The translations under genes and the position numbers were made by a program. Below the pieces are notes generated by a model. That model did no database searches and was not told the origin of the DNA. It saw nothing but the letters and a program-made list of their open reading frames with translations. A stretch of DNA of 64,000 bases from Paramicrobacterium agarici. Its GTDB lineage: Bacteria; Actinomycetota; Actinomycetes; Actinomycetales; Microbacteriaceae. Positions 24,780 to 33,867 of the stretch are shown here, piece by piece (positions within the stretch are counted from its first letter, which is position 1; the number at the start of each line of letters is the position of its first letter). The stretch is taken from the NCBI RefSeq assembly GCF_002563955.1, contig NZ_PDJE01000001.1:1302001-1366000 (forward strand), given 5' to 3'.

Positions 24780-26165
24780 TCAGTTCTCCTCGGGCTCGAT
24801 GTCGGCGCGTCGAAGCCGATAGCGGCTCAGGGTGATGAGGCTCAGCAGCATGGCGATGGCAGGCACAACACTGAAGCTCAGGACGATCCCCGTGATCGCA
24901 GCATCCGATTGGCTGACGACGGCGACGCCGACCGACTCCTGGTAACCCGTGATCGCGAGCATGATCGTAAGCGCCGTTGCACCGAAGGCCATGCCCGCTG
25001 TTTCTCCCGCGGTCCAGAGACCGCCGAACACGCCGGCGCGACCCTCGCCATGCCGCTCGGCGTCGTGCGAGATGACATCGGGGAGCATCGCCATGGGAAG
25101 CGCCTGCATTCCGGCGTATGCTGCGCCGGCGACCGCGACAGGAACGAAGATCCACCACCCGGGCGACCACATGAGCATGACGAGCGACGCAGACGCGATG
25201 AAGAAGATGATGCTGGCGAACCAGTAGCCGCGCTCTTTGCCGATGCGCTTGGCGATGCCACCCCATGCCGGCGTGAGCAGCAGCGCGGGCGCGATGAGCG
25301 CGACGAACAGCAGCGTCACGGCCGTCTCTGAGCGCAGGACCCAGGTGGCTACGTACTGGGCGCCCGCGAGCATCATTCCGGTGGCGAGGCCCTGCAGCAT
25401 GTACGTCGCGAGCAGGGCGCGGAACGGCTGGCTCCGAATGAGAGCTCGGATGCCGCCGCGGTAGTTCTGCACGAGAGACGCCGTGGGGCGAGTCTCGGGT
25501 TCGGGCACGTTGCGCGGCGCGACCGTCGACGACAACAGCATCCCGGTGCCGAGAATCACCCCGGCGACGATCGCCATGACGAGATAGCCCAGGTACGGGT
25601 CGTCGGGAAAGAGGTCGCGCAGCAGCGGCCCACCGGCGCCGAAGAGCAGAATGGCGACGGTCAGCACCACGACCCGCCACGTGAGAAGGCGCGTGCGTTC
25701 GTCGTAGCGGCGCGTGAGCTCGGCCGGCAGAGCGATGTACGGCACCTGGAACAGGCTGAACGAGCTGGCACAGAGAATGAAGGCGACGGTGACCCAGATG
25801 GCGGATGCTGCGGGCGCGAGTCCCGGCACAACCGCGAACGTCAACACGAAGAAGACGGGAAGCGCGACACCGCCGATTGTCATGAACCGCCGCCTGGAGC
25901 CGCTTCGCACGAGGCTGAAGTCGCTGCGCCCGCCGATCACCGGATCGATCACGACGTCCCAGATCTTGGAGATCGTGAGGATGAGCCCAGCAACTAGCGC
26001 TGTGACACCGAGCGTGTCCGTGAGGTAATACACGAGCACGAGGCCGGGCAGCGTCGCGAAGCCTCCCGTTCCGAGGGAGCCGATGCCGTAGCGCCAGAGC
26101 GTGCTTCGCGGCAGGCGAGAGCGCGAGACGCTGATGGGCCCTGTGGCGTCGTTGGGTTCGTTCAC
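24780..26165 (-). CDS. GPH/MFS_2-type cation symporter
   Basis: About 461 residues, 12 predicted helices. Conserved blocks are YYLTDTLGVTALVAGLILTISKIWDVVIDPVIGGRSD and the loop RRFMTIGG, marking the glycoside-pentoside-hexuronide:cation symporter family. GTG 26165 overlaps the stop of a 14-codon upstream ORF (GTGA); ATG 26189 in the same frame is the alternative and would add 8 residues. It precedes the PLP decarboxylase in one operon. Family members carry sugars, but lipid-carrying relatives exist; the substrate is open. Confidence 0.85.
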   Translation of the reverse strand: MNEPNDATGPISVSRSRLPRSTLWRYGIGSLGTGGFATLPGLVLVYYLTDTLGVTALVAGLILTISKIWDVVIDPVIGGRSDFSLVRSGSRRRFMTIGGVALPVFFVLTFAVVPGLAPAASAIWVTVAFILCASSFSLFQVPYIALPAELTRRYDERTRLLTWRVVVLTVAILLFGAGGPLLRDLFPDDPYLGYLVMAIVAGVILGTGMLLSSTVAPRNVPEPETRPTASLVQNYRGGIRALIRSQPFRALLATYMLQGLATGMMLAGAQYVATWVLRSETAVTLLFVALIAPALLLTPAWGGIAKRIGKERGYWFASIIFFIASASLVMLMWSPGWWIFVPVAVAGAAYAGMQALPMAMLPDVISHDAERHGEGRAGVFGGLWTAGETAGMAFGATALTIMLAITGYQESVGVAVVSQSDAAITGIVLSFSVVPAIAMLLSLITLSRYRLRRADIEPEEN

Positions 26166-26206
26166 AGGACCTGCCTGTGAGCCGCGCATCGCCACATCAC
26201 TGCCAT
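26162..26206 (-). CDS. Possible leaderless 14-residue leader peptide
   Basis: ATG 26206 lies 6 bases after TAGGAT (minus strand, 26218-26213) and opens a 14-codon frame, MAVMWRCAAHRQVL, whose TGA overlaps the transporter GTG. If transcription begins at this ATG, the leader is translated first and would couple to the transporter. Composition gives no clear attenuator (no run of one amino acid). Not proven to be expressed. Confidence 0.4.
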   Translation of the reverse strand: MAVMWRCAAHRQVL

Positions 26207-26212
26207 GAACCG

Positions 26213-26267
26213 ATCCTAGTGCTCGCGCGCAACCAAGGGCCAAGCCCCGCGTGCACGGTGCTAGCGT
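26213..26267. promoter_or_regulatory. Divergent -10 boxes of the transporter leader and hutG
   Basis: TAGGAT on the minus strand (forward 26213-26218) is 6 bases from ATG 26206; TAGCGT on the plus strand (26262-26267) is 6 bases from hutG ATG 26274. Both fit leaderless transcripts, and neither start has a Shine-Dalgarno sequence. Confidence 0.45.
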
Positions 26268-26273
26268 CGAAGT

Positions 26274-27182
26274 ATGGCTGGCAACACCGCGTCGCTTTCG
26301 TACGACGACCTGTGGCCGCGTGCGGGGGACTGGCCCGGCTCGGAGACGATCAACGGCGATCTCGATCTGGCGCTCATCGGCATTCCCACGGCGCGGACGT
26401 CGCTGTCGTCTACGAACGCAGACGCGACGCCCGCGGCGGTTCGCGATGCGCTGCGTCGGTACAGCCCCTTCGCACATGCGCCCGACGCCGACATCGATGT
26501 GCTCACGCTCGCCGATGCCGGCGACATCGTCGACCCGGATGGCGAAGAGGATGCTGCGACACAGCGTGTCGCCGACGTCGCGACGCGCAGCCGGCTCGTC
26601 GTCGCGCTCGGCGGAGACAACGCCGCGACGGTTCCCGCGGCACTCGGCGCGTGGGGCAGCGATGTCGCGACGGCTGGCCTCATCACGTTCGACGCGCACT
26701 ACGATTTGCGCGACGGCCGCTCGAACGGCTCACCGGTTCGTCGGCTCGTCGAGGCGGGGCTCGATGGGCGCCGCATTGTGCAGATCGGCATTCAGGACTT
26801 CGCGAACTCACGCGCCTATGCCGAGCGCGCCCGCGAGCTGGGCATCACGGTGATCGGACGCGACGCCCTGCTCGAGCGCTCCGTTGACGATGTGCTGGCA
26901 GAAGCGCTCGAGATAGCGGGCAGCGCGGGCGGCCCGATCCACGTTGACCTCGACGTCGACGTGTGCGACCGCTCCGTGGCTCCCGCGTGCCCGGCGTCGG
27001 CTCCGGGAGGCATCGCTGCCCACGAGTTGCGTCGTGCGGCACGCGTTGCGGCGCAGCATCCTCGGGTCTCGTCGATTGACATCACCGAGATCGACGCCAC
27101 GACAGATGCCGTCGACGGACGCACGGTGCGGCTTGCGGCTCTCTGCGTGCTCGAGGCCGCGGCGGGGCTCGCCGTGCGCTGA
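26274..27182 (+). CDS. hutG: Ureohydrolase, probable formimidoylglutamase
   Basis: 302 residues, arginase/agmatinase fold. Manganese-ligand blocks are ALGGDNAAT (Asn in place of His of GGDH), FDAHYDLRD and HVDLDVDVCD. In the histidine pathway HutG splits formimidoylglutamate to glutamate and formamide. No hutF is seen, and hutI, hutU and hutH lie just beyond, so this is the likely last enzyme. A nuclease-like gene separates it from the rest. Agmatinase is the alternative reading by family alone. Confidence 0.85.
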   Translation: MAGNTASLSYDDLWPRAGDWPGSETINGDLDLALIGIPTARTSLSSTNADATPAAVRDALRRYSPFAHAPDADIDVLTLADAGDIVDPDGEEDAATQRVADVATRSRLVVALGGDNAATVPAALGAWGSDVATAGLITFDAHYDLRDGRSNGSPVRRLVEAGLDGRRIVQIGIQDFANSRAYAERARELGITVIGRDALLERSVDDVLAEALEIAGSAGGPIHVDLDVDVCDRSVAPACPASAPGGIAAHELRRAARVAAQHPRVSSIDITEIDATTDAVDGRTVRLAALCVLEAAAGLAVR

Positions 27183-27293
27183 CGAGCCCGGCCCGCTGCC
27201 TCTGCCCACCGCACCATTCATATGTCGAAGATGGCGGGAACGCGAGCAAATTGCCGACAGTATTGACATCTGAATTGAGCCCGCCCTCGGGCT

Positions 27294-27302
27294 TGTGGAT
27301 AA
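27294..27302 (+). promoter_or_regulatory. DnaA-box-like TGTGGATAA
   Basis: Third copy of the decamer TGTGGATAAC, 39 bases before ATG 27342 of the nuclease-like gene. The same gap holds TTGACA (27263-27268) and the dyad ACTTT-GGC-AAAGT just ahead of the gene. Confidence 0.45.
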
Positions 27303-27341
27303 CCGCCGTGGCTCTGCGGTCACTTTGGCAAAGTGTCGGTC

Positions 27342-28289
27342 ATGACGCGCTCGCTCACCCCGCTTCCCGCATCGCTTGGCACTCACTTTTCGGTGGCGAC
27401 GGCCGTTAAACGCGGAGTCACACACGGCAGACTGCGGGCAGTGGATCTTGAGTCTCCTTTCTACGGTGTGAGGATGCTCGTTGACGACGCCGTAGAGGAG
27501 GAGCCCGGTCCAGAGGAACTGATCCGTCGCCAGGCGCGTGCGTATTCGCCACGCATGCGTGATGTGGACTTTCTCAGTCACAGCACGGCGGCCGCCCTGC
27601 ACCGTGCGCCATTGCCGCTCAAGACAGACACTCAGATTCACGTGTCCACGTTCAGGCCGGCACGCGCGCCACGAACACGGGGTGTCATCGGGCACAGCGC
27701 CTCAACGGAGGTGCCCGTTGCGACGGTGAACGGGGTACGCGTCTCAGAACCTGCCGAGACCTGGGCGATGCTCGGTCTGAGCCTTGATGTGCCGTGGCTC
27801 GTCGCCGTCGGGGACTACTTCTGCCGGGTGTGGCGAGAAGGGTACGGGCGACCGAACGCCGAGAGTGTGCCCCTGGCGACGCCCGAGAAACTTGCCCGTG
27901 CGCTGAACAGCTGCCGCAGGCTGGGTGCAGCGAAGCTGCGCGAGGCTCTTCCTTTCGTGCGCTGCGACTCGTGGTCGCCCCGCGAATCGTTGACGCGCTT
28001 CATCATGGTCACGAACGGGCTTCCCGAACCCGTGCTCAACAGCGACTTCTACGACGCGCGCGGCGGTCATCTTGCGTGCATCGACATGGCCTATCCCGAG
28101 TACAAGGTGGCTGTCGAGTACCAGGGCCGCGTCCACGGCGTGCAGTATTCTCACGACATCGAACGCATCGAACGGCTGCGCGCTGACGGTTGGATCGTCG
28201 TGCAGGTGTCGTCGGAGCTGTTCAACGAGCCGGACACACTCGTTCGCCGTGTTCGAAGTGCTCTGCGCTCACGCGGCTGGCACGGCTGA
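27342..28289 (+). CDS. DUF559-like endonuclease-fold protein
   Basis: 315 residues. The N-terminal half (TAVKRGVTHGRLRAVDLESPFYGV) resembles the winged-helix part of AbiEi-type antitoxin/regulator proteins; the C-terminal part has a PD-(D/E)XK-like core: ACIDMAYPEYKVAVEYQG, then DIERIERLRADGWIVVQV, as in DUF559/Vsr-like proteins. Such proteins are common, scattered accessory genes in actinobacteria with unknown role. GTG 27333 is an alternative start. It splits the hut cluster and carries the TGTGGATAAC motif upstream, both signs of insertion. Confidence 0.65.
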   Translation: MTRSLTPLPASLGTHFSVATAVKRGVTHGRLRAVDLESPFYGVRMLVDDAVEEEPGPEELIRRQARAYSPRMRDVDFLSHSTAAALHRAPLPLKTDTQIHVSTFRPARAPRTRGVIGHSASTEVPVATVNGVRVSEPAETWAMLGLSLDVPWLVAVGDYFCRVWREGYGRPNAESVPLATPEKLARALNSCRRLGAAKLREALPFVRCDSWSPRESLTRFIMVTNGLPEPVLNSDFYDARGGHLACIDMAYPEYKVAVEYQGRVHGVQYSHDIERIERLRADGWIVVQVSSELFNEPDTLVRRVRSALRSRGWHG

Positions 28290-28391
28290 GTCGCGTGGCC
28301 CGCCCGAGCCGGACGCTCATCTGGCAAAATCTGCGTCCCAGAGGCACCCGGAGCGCCAACTTTGCCATCTGAATCTGCGGCAGCACACAGC

Positions 28392-29639
28392 TCAGATGCT
28401 GAGGCCGGCTACCCAGGTCCGTGCCACAAGCGGGACACCGGGGCGGTAGGCGAGGTGCACGTGACTCGGCGCGCGCAGCATCACGACGTCGGCACGGGCG
28501 CCAGGCGCGATGCGACCGACATCGTCACGGCGCAGAGCCGCAGCGCCTCCCGCAGTTGACGACCACAGCGCTTCTGCCGGCGTGAGGCCCATGTCTCGTG
28601 TCGCGACGGCAATGCAGAACGGCATGCTCGACGTGAAGCTCGATCCGGGGTTGCAGTCACTCGCAAGCGCAACGATGACGCCAGCATCCACCAGCCGTCG
28701 CGCGTCGGGATACGGCTGCTTGGTTGAGAACTCGACGCCGGGCAGCAAAGTGCAGACGGTGTCGGATGCTGCCAGCGCGGGGACGTCGTCATCGCTCAGG
28801 TACGTGCAGTGGTCGACGCTCGCGGCGCCCAGCTCTATCGCGAGTCGCACTCCGTCACCGTGTCCCAGCTGATTTCCGTGCACGCGCACGCCCAGGCCCC
28901 GGGCGGCTCCGGCCTCGAGCACGCGTCGTGTCTGCTCGGGCGAGAACGCACCGCGTTCGCAGAAGGCATCGACCCAGCGCACGTGCGGAGCACACGCGTC
29001 GAGCATGGCGCCGCAGACCAGCGAGACGTAGTCGTCGGGGTCGCCGTCGCTGCCCATACCGTTGTCGAACTCAGGAGGCACGACATGGGCGCCGAGGAAC
29101 GTCACGTCGTCGGTGACCTCCCGCGCCAGACGCGCGAGCCGCTGCTCGTCGTTGACCGTCAGACCGTAGCCCGTCTTGATCTCGAACGTCGTAGTCCCCT
29201 GCGCGTGAAGCTCGGCGACGAAGCCCGCGAGCCGTGTACGCAGTTCGTCGTCGGTCGCCGCCCGCGTCGCAGCGACCGTCGACAGGATGCCGCCCGCCTC
29301 GTACGGCCGCCCCGCCATGCGCGAGGCGAACTCGGCAGAGCGGTCACCGCCGAACACGAGATGCGTATGGCTGTCGACGAAGCCTGGAATGACCGCTCTT
29401 CCTGCAGCATCCACGACCTCGAGGTCGTCGTCGCCGGCGTGAGGGCGAGCGGATGCTGCGTCGCCCACCCATGCGACGCGGTCGCCGTCCAGCAGCACGG
29501 CGGCGTTGTGACGGATTCCCAGACGCGCCGTTCCATCGTCGGGGACGCGTGCTCCGAGCCCCGCCGATGACGCGTTGTCGCTGACCGCATCCGGAGTGTT
29601 CGTGACGAGTTCGCCGATGTTGGTGATGAGCGTGCGCAC
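28392..29639 (-). CDS. hutI: Imidazolonepropionase
   Basis: Third enzyme of histidine degradation, hydrolysing imidazolone-5-propionate to formimidoylglutamate. 415 residues of the amidohydrolase fold: metal motif SHTHLVFGG, further histidines in HVVPPE and VHGNQLGHG, and the late aspartate in [12 protein letters not shown] 29639 lies 2 bases after the hutU stop; the hutU/hutH/hutI genes form one operon. Confidence 0.95.
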   Translation of the reverse strand: MRTLITNIGELVTNTPDAVSDNASSAGLGARVPDDGTARLGIRHNAAVLLDGDRVAWVGDAASARPHAGDDDLEVVDAAGRAVIPGFVDSHTHLVFGGDRSAEFASRMAGRPYEAGGILSTVAATRAATDDELRTRLAGFVAELHAQGTTTFEIKTGYGLTVNDEQRLARLAREVTDDVTFLGAHVVPPEFDNGMGSDGDPDDYVSLVCGAMLDACAPHVRWVDAFCERGAFSPEQTRRVLEAGAARGLGVRVHGNQLGHGDGVRLAIELGAASVDHCTYLSDDDVPALAASDTVCTLLPGVEFSTKQPYPDARRLVDAGVIVALASDCNPGSSFTSSMPFCIAVATRDMGLTPAEALWSSTAGGAAALRRDDVGRIAPGARADVVMLRAPSHVHLAYRPGVPLVARTWVAGLSI

Positions 29640-29641
29640 GG

Positions 29642-31366
29642 CTACCTCTCGGTGTCTGTGTCGGGTCGGTCGTCGGCGTTCAGCATCGGAACGCGCACAC
29701 CACGCTCGCGCGCGACGTCTGCCGCGCGATCGTATCCGGCGTCGACGTGGCGCATGACGCCCGTGCCCGGGTCATTCGTGAGCACGCGCTCGATCTTCTG
29801 CGCGGCAAGGTCGGTGCCGTCGGCGACGATCACCTGGCCCGCGTGAATTGACCGGCCGATGCCCACGCCTCCGCCGTGGTGCAGCGACACCCAGGTGGCG
29901 CCCGACGCCGTGTTGAGCAGGGCGTTCAGCAGCGGCCAGTCAGCGATCGCGTCTGAACCATCGGCCATGGCCTCGGTTTCGCGATACGGCGACGCGACCG
30001 AGCCCGAGTCGAGGTGGTCGCGCCCGATCACGATCGGCGCTGAGAGCTCGCCCGAGGCCACCATCTCGTTGAACTTCAGTCCCGCGCGGTGGCGCTCGCC
30101 GAAGCCGAGCCAGCAGATGCGCGCGGGCAGGCCCTCGAAGTGCACCTTCTCGCTCGCGCGGGTGATCCACCGGTGCAGATTCTCGTCGTCGGGAAAGAGC
30201 TCGAGGATCGCGCGGTCTGTTGCCGCGATGTCGGCGGGGTCTCCCGAGAGTGCCGCCCAGCGGAACGGTCCCTTGCCCTCGCAGAACAGCGGTCTGATGT
30301 ACGCCGGAACGAAGCCCGGATACGCGAAGGCGCTCTCGCAGCCGCCCTCCGCAGCTTCGGCACGCAGCGAGTTTCCGTAGTCGAACACCTCCGCGCCAGC
30401 ATCCTGAAACCCCACCATTGCATCGCAGTGCTTCGCCATCGAGGCGCGCGCGGCGGAGGTGAACCACTCGGGGTCGGATGCTGCCCGTTCGCGCCACTGC
30501 GCCACGTCGACGCCCTCGGGCAGGTAGCTGAGCGGATCGTGAGCGCTCGTCTGATCGGTGACCACGTCAACGGGGACTCCGCGCGCGAGAATCTCGGGGA
30601 ATACGGATGCTGCGTTGCCGACGATGCCGATCGAAACGGCCTCGCGATCGGCCTTCGCCTGCAGTGCGCGCTCGAGTGCGGCATCGAGGCCATCAGAGAT
30701 TTCGTCGAGATAGCCGTGCTCGCGACGCCGCTCGAGCCGGTCGCGGTCGACGTCGACGATGAGGCAGACGCCGTCGTTCATCGTGACGGCGAGCGGCTGC
30801 GCGCCGCCCATACCGCCGCATCCGGCCGTGAGTGTGAGCGTGCCCGCGAGCGTGCCCTCGCCGCGGCCTCGGGTCTCGAGCGACCGCGCGACCGCGGCGA
30901 ACGTCTCGTAGGTTCCCTGCAGAATCCCCTGCGTGCCGATGTAGATCCAGCTGCCGGCCGTCATCTGCCCGTACATGGTGAGGCCCGCCGCCTCGAGGCG
31001 GCGAAACTCTGGCCAGGTCGCCCAGTCGGGAACGAGGTTGGAGTTAGCGATAAGCACACGCGGCGCCCACTCGTGCGTGCGGAACACGCCAACCGGCTTT
31101 CCCGACTGCACGAGCAACGTCTCGTCGGACTCGAGGTCGCGCAGCGTGGCGCAGATCGCGTCGAATGCCTCCCAGCTGCGCGCCGCGCGCCCTGTGCCGC
31201 CGTACACCACGAGGTCGTCTGGGCGCTCGGCGACCTCGGCGTCAAGGTTGTTCATGAGCATGCGCAGCGGCGCCTCGATCTGCCAGGACTTCGCGTTCAG
31301 CATGGTGCCGCGCGGTGCCCTGATCCGCGTGCTCGGTGTGCTGGCGCGGGTATCGTTCTGCGTCAT
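29642..31366 (-). CDS. hutU: Urocanate hydratase
   Basis: Second enzyme of the pathway, adding water to urocanate with tightly bound NAD. 574 residues with [43 protein letters not shown], the NAD-binding [23 protein letters not shown] and the active-site region [16 protein letters not shown] 31366 overlaps the hutH stop (ATGA). A non-conserved in-frame extension to 31633 lies inside hutH and is not used. Confidence 0.97.
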   Translation of the reverse strand: MTQNDTRASTPSTRIRAPRGTMLNAKSWQIEAPLRMLMNNLDAEVAERPDDLVVYGGTGRAARSWEAFDAICATLRDLESDETLLVQSGKPVGVFRTHEWAPRVLIANSNLVPDWATWPEFRRLEAAGLTMYGQMTAGSWIYIGTQGILQGTYETFAAVARSLETRGRGEGTLAGTLTLTAGCGGMGGAQPLAVTMNDGVCLIVDVDRDRLERRREHGYLDEISDGLDAALERALQAKADREAVSIGIVGNAASVFPEILARGVPVDVVTDQTSAHDPLSYLPEGVDVAQWRERAASDPEWFTSAARASMAKHCDAMVGFQDAGAEVFDYGNSLRAEAAEGGCESAFAYPGFVPAYIRPLFCEGKGPFRWAALSGDPADIAATDRAILELFPDDENLHRWITRASEKVHFEGLPARICWLGFGERHRAGLKFNEMVASGELSAPIVIGRDHLDSGSVASPYRETEAMADGSDAIADWPLLNALLNTASGATWVSLHHGGGVGIGRSIHAGQVIVADGTDLAAQKIERVLTNDPGTGVMRHVDAGYDRAADVARERGVRVPMLNADDRPDTDTER

Positions 31367-32937
31367 CGCAGTTCTCCTGTCTCGTCTTGTGCCGCGGTCA
31401 CGATGCGCCCCGTGCGCACCAGCTCGACGACGGCATCGATCTCGTTCGCCACGATGCGATCGGGCCCCGGCCCGTCCACCATCTCGCGCACGCACGCGAG
31501 CACCGCCCCGGTCGCGCGTCCGGGCTCGAGCGGGGCACGCAGATCGAGCGATCGGCACGCCGTCATGATCTCGATCGCGACGACCCGCGTCAGTCCGTCG
31601 ACGGCGCGGCGCAGTTTGCGAGCGGCGTTCCACCCCATCGAGACATGGTCTTCTTGCATTGCCGACGACGGGATCGAGTCGACGGATGCCGGCACGGCGA
31701 GGCGCTTCAGCTCGCTCACGATGCCCGCCGCGGTGTACTGCGCGATCATGAGGCCAGAGTCGACGCCCGCGTCGTGCGCGAGAAACGCCGGAAGGCCCTT
31801 GCTGCGGCTCGGGTCGAGGTGGCGATCGGTGCGGCGCTCCGACATCGACGCGACGTCGGCGGCAGCGATTGCGAGAAAGTCGAGCACGTACGCGACGGGT
31901 GCTCCGTGGAAGTTGCCGTTCGACTCGACCCGGCCGTCGAGCGTGACGACGGGATTATCGATCGCGCTTGCCAGCTCGGCATGGGCGACGGATGCTGCGT
32001 GAGCAGCGGTATCGCGGGCAGCGCCGTGCACTTGCGGCGTGCAGCGCAGCGAGTACGCGTCTTGCACGCTCGGGTCGTCTGGTCCTCGGTGCGACGCGAC
32101 GATGGGGGAGCCGGCGAGCAGTGCGCGAAGGTTCGCTGCCGAGAGCGCCTGTCCGCGCTGGGGCCGCAGCTGCTGCAGATCGTCGGCGAACACGCGGTCG
32201 GTGCCGAGCAGCGACTCGACGCTGAGCGCCGCCGCGATGTCGGCGGTGCGAAGCAGCATCCTCATGTCGTGCAGCGCAAGCAGCAGCATCCCGAGCATTC
32301 CGTCTGTGCCGTTGATGAGCGCGAGTCCCTCTTTCTCAGCGAGCGCGACCGGACGCAGACCCGCGGCAGCGAGGGCGTCGGCGGCGTTACGGAGCTGACC
32401 CTCGGCATTGCGCACCTGCCCTTCGCCCATGACGGCGAGAGCGCAGTGCGACAGTGGTGCGAGGTCGCCAGAGCAGCCGAGAGAGCCGTACTCGCGCACG
32501 ACGGGCGTGATTCCCGCGTTGAGCATGTCGGCGTAGGCCTGCGCCGTCTCGAGTCGAACGCCCGTGCGGCCGGTCGCGAGAGTCTTGAGCCGCAGCAGCA
32601 TGAGCGCGCGCACGACCTCGCGCTCGACCTCTGCGCCCGAGCCCGCGGCGTGCGAGCGGATGAGGCTCTGTTGCAACTGCGCGCGCTGCTCGGGGTCGAT
32701 GAATGTGCTCGCGAGCGCGCCGAACCCGGTGGAAATGCCATAGTGCGGCTCGGTGTCGTCGGCGAGGCTCTCGATCGTGCGGCGCGAATCGGCAATCGCG
32801 GAAGCGGCGTCAGGCGAGAGTTCGACGCGGGCGCCGTCCCGGGCGACACGCACCACGTCGTCGGGATCGAGGGCGGCGCCGGTCGCAGTGCGGGCGCCGA
32901 GTGAGACGACGCGTCCAGAAGTCAGTGTGCTGCCCAT
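31363..32937 (-). CDS. hutH: Histidine ammonia-lyase
   Basis: First enzyme, removing ammonia from histidine to give urocanate. 524 residues with [11 protein letters not shown] near residue 70 and the cofactor-forming triad in [16 protein letters not shown]. The MIO group would arise from C155-S156-G157 rather than the usual Ala-Ser-Gly, a variant I believe occurs in other actinobacterial enzymes. [13 protein letters not shown] and the C-terminal Q/E region are conserved. First gene of hutH-hutU-hutI, divergent from an IclR gene across a palindrome. Confidence 0.95.
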   Translation of the reverse strand: MGSTLTSGRVVSLGARTATGAALDPDDVVRVARDGARVELSPDAASAIADSRRTIESLADDTEPHYGISTGFGALASTFIDPEQRAQLQQSLIRSHAAGSGAEVEREVVRALMLLRLKTLATGRTGVRLETAQAYADMLNAGITPVVREYGSLGCSGDLAPLSHCALAVMGEGQVRNAEGQLRNAADALAAAGLRPVALAEKEGLALINGTDGMLGMLLLALHDMRMLLRTADIAAALSVESLLGTDRVFADDLQQLRPQRGQALSAANLRALLAGSPIVASHRGPDDPSVQDAYSLRCTPQVHGAARDTAAHAASVAHAELASAIDNPVVTLDGRVESNGNFHGAPVAYVLDFLAIAAADVASMSERRTDRHLDPSRSKGLPAFLAHDAGVDSGLMIAQYTAAGIVSELKRLAVPASVDSIPSSAMQEDHVSMGWNAARKLRRAVDGLTRVVAIEIMTACRSLDLRAPLEPGRATGAVLACVREMVDGPGPDRIVANEIDAVVELVRTGRIVTAAQDETGELR

Positions 32938-32977
32938 ACGACGATTTCACATGACGGCGGGAGCTGCGAGAACAGGC

Positions 32978-33007
32978 ATAATGGCACATGTGTCCGGGAT
33001 CCCGGAC
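32978..33007. promoter_or_regulatory. hut promoter and 16-base IclR operator candidate
   Basis: GTCCGGGATCCCGGAC (32992-33007) is a perfect palindrome placed just downstream of CATAAT (32978-32983), a plus-strand -10 for the IclR gene, and about 55 bases ahead of hutH. The position would let one protein control both divergent genes. Confidence 0.6.
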
Positions 33008-33069
33008 GCGGAGATGCGAGCGCGGCGTGTGACGCCATGCGAGAGACGTGACGGTGGAGAGGATGCTGC

Positions 33070-33867
33070 ATGAGCAAAGCTCCCGCTGCGCAGCAGACGC
33101 TGCGCATGCTCACGTTTCTCGCGCGCCAGCGTGGACCGGTCGCCGCCGCGCGCATCGCTGAGGCGCTCGAACTGCCGCGCTCGACCGCGTATCAGCTTCT
33201 CGCCGAAATGCAGCGGCAGGGCTACGTCGTGCATCTGCCTGAGGAACGCCGCTGGGGCCTCGGCGTTGCCGCATTCGAGCTGTCGAGCGGATACGCAAGA
33301 CATGAGCCGCTGAGCCGTCTCGGGAGGCCGCTGCTCGCCGCCCTCGTTGACGAGATCGGCGAGAGCGCCCACCTTGCGGTGCTGCACGGCCGCGATGTTC
33401 TGTACATCGTGGAGGAACGCGCGCCGCGCCGACCGCACCTCGTGAGCGACGTCGGCGTGCGTCTGCCTGCGCAGCTCGCGGCGACCGGGCGCGCTATGCT
33501 CGCTCAGCTGCCGAGACACCAGGTGCGCGCACTGTTTCCCGACCGCACGGCGTTTGTCGATCGCACGAGCCTCGGCCCGTCGCGCTACTCCGAGCTGCGG
33601 CGCCTGCTCGACGACACCGCTCGGCACGGCTTTGCCACAGAGAACGGCGAGATTACGCCGGGTCTTGCGTCTGTCGGCGTCGCAGTGACCGACCACGTGG
33701 GCTGGCCCGCAGCATCCATCGCCATCACCTTTGAATCAGACCGGAGCGATGCGCATGCGGCCGACCCTGCGCCCCTTGTCGGTCGTCTGTCGAGCGTCGC
33801 GAATGAACTGTCACGCCGCATCCGTGGGAATCCGCTCGCTCGCCCGAGCAGCATCGAGCTCGGCTGA
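33070..33867 (+). CDS. IclR-family regulator of histidine utilization
   Basis: 265 residues. Winged helix at about 8-65 (TLRMLTFLARQRGPVAAARIAEALELPRSTAYQLL) and an IclR effector domain (LVDEIGESAHLAVLHGRDVLYI, LPAQLAATGRAMLA, GFATENGEITPGLASVGVAV). Divergent from hutH, so it probably senses urocanate or a related intermediate and controls hutHUI. The ATG at 33070 is preceded by AGAGGATG. Its last 57 bases overlap the 3' end of the DedA gene on the other strand. Confidence 0.9.
   Translation: MSKAPAAQQTLRMLTFLARQRGPVAAARIAEALELPRSTAYQLLAEMQRQGYVVHLPEERRWGLGVAAFELSSGYARHEPLSRLGRPLLAALVDEIGESAHLAVLHGRDVLYIVEERAPRRPHLVSDVGVRLPAQLAATGRAMLAQLPRHQVRALFPDRTAFVDRTSLGPSRYSELRRLLDDTARHGFATENGEITPGLASVGVAVTDHVGWPAASIAITFESDRSDAHAADPAPLVGRLSSVANELSRRIRGNPLARPSSIELG

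Noticed and set aside
27263..28376. Target-site duplication (CATCTGAAT) around the nuclease-like gene
   Set aside because: The shared 9 bases are at unequal distance from the gene, are not flanked by inverted repeats, and could be chance.
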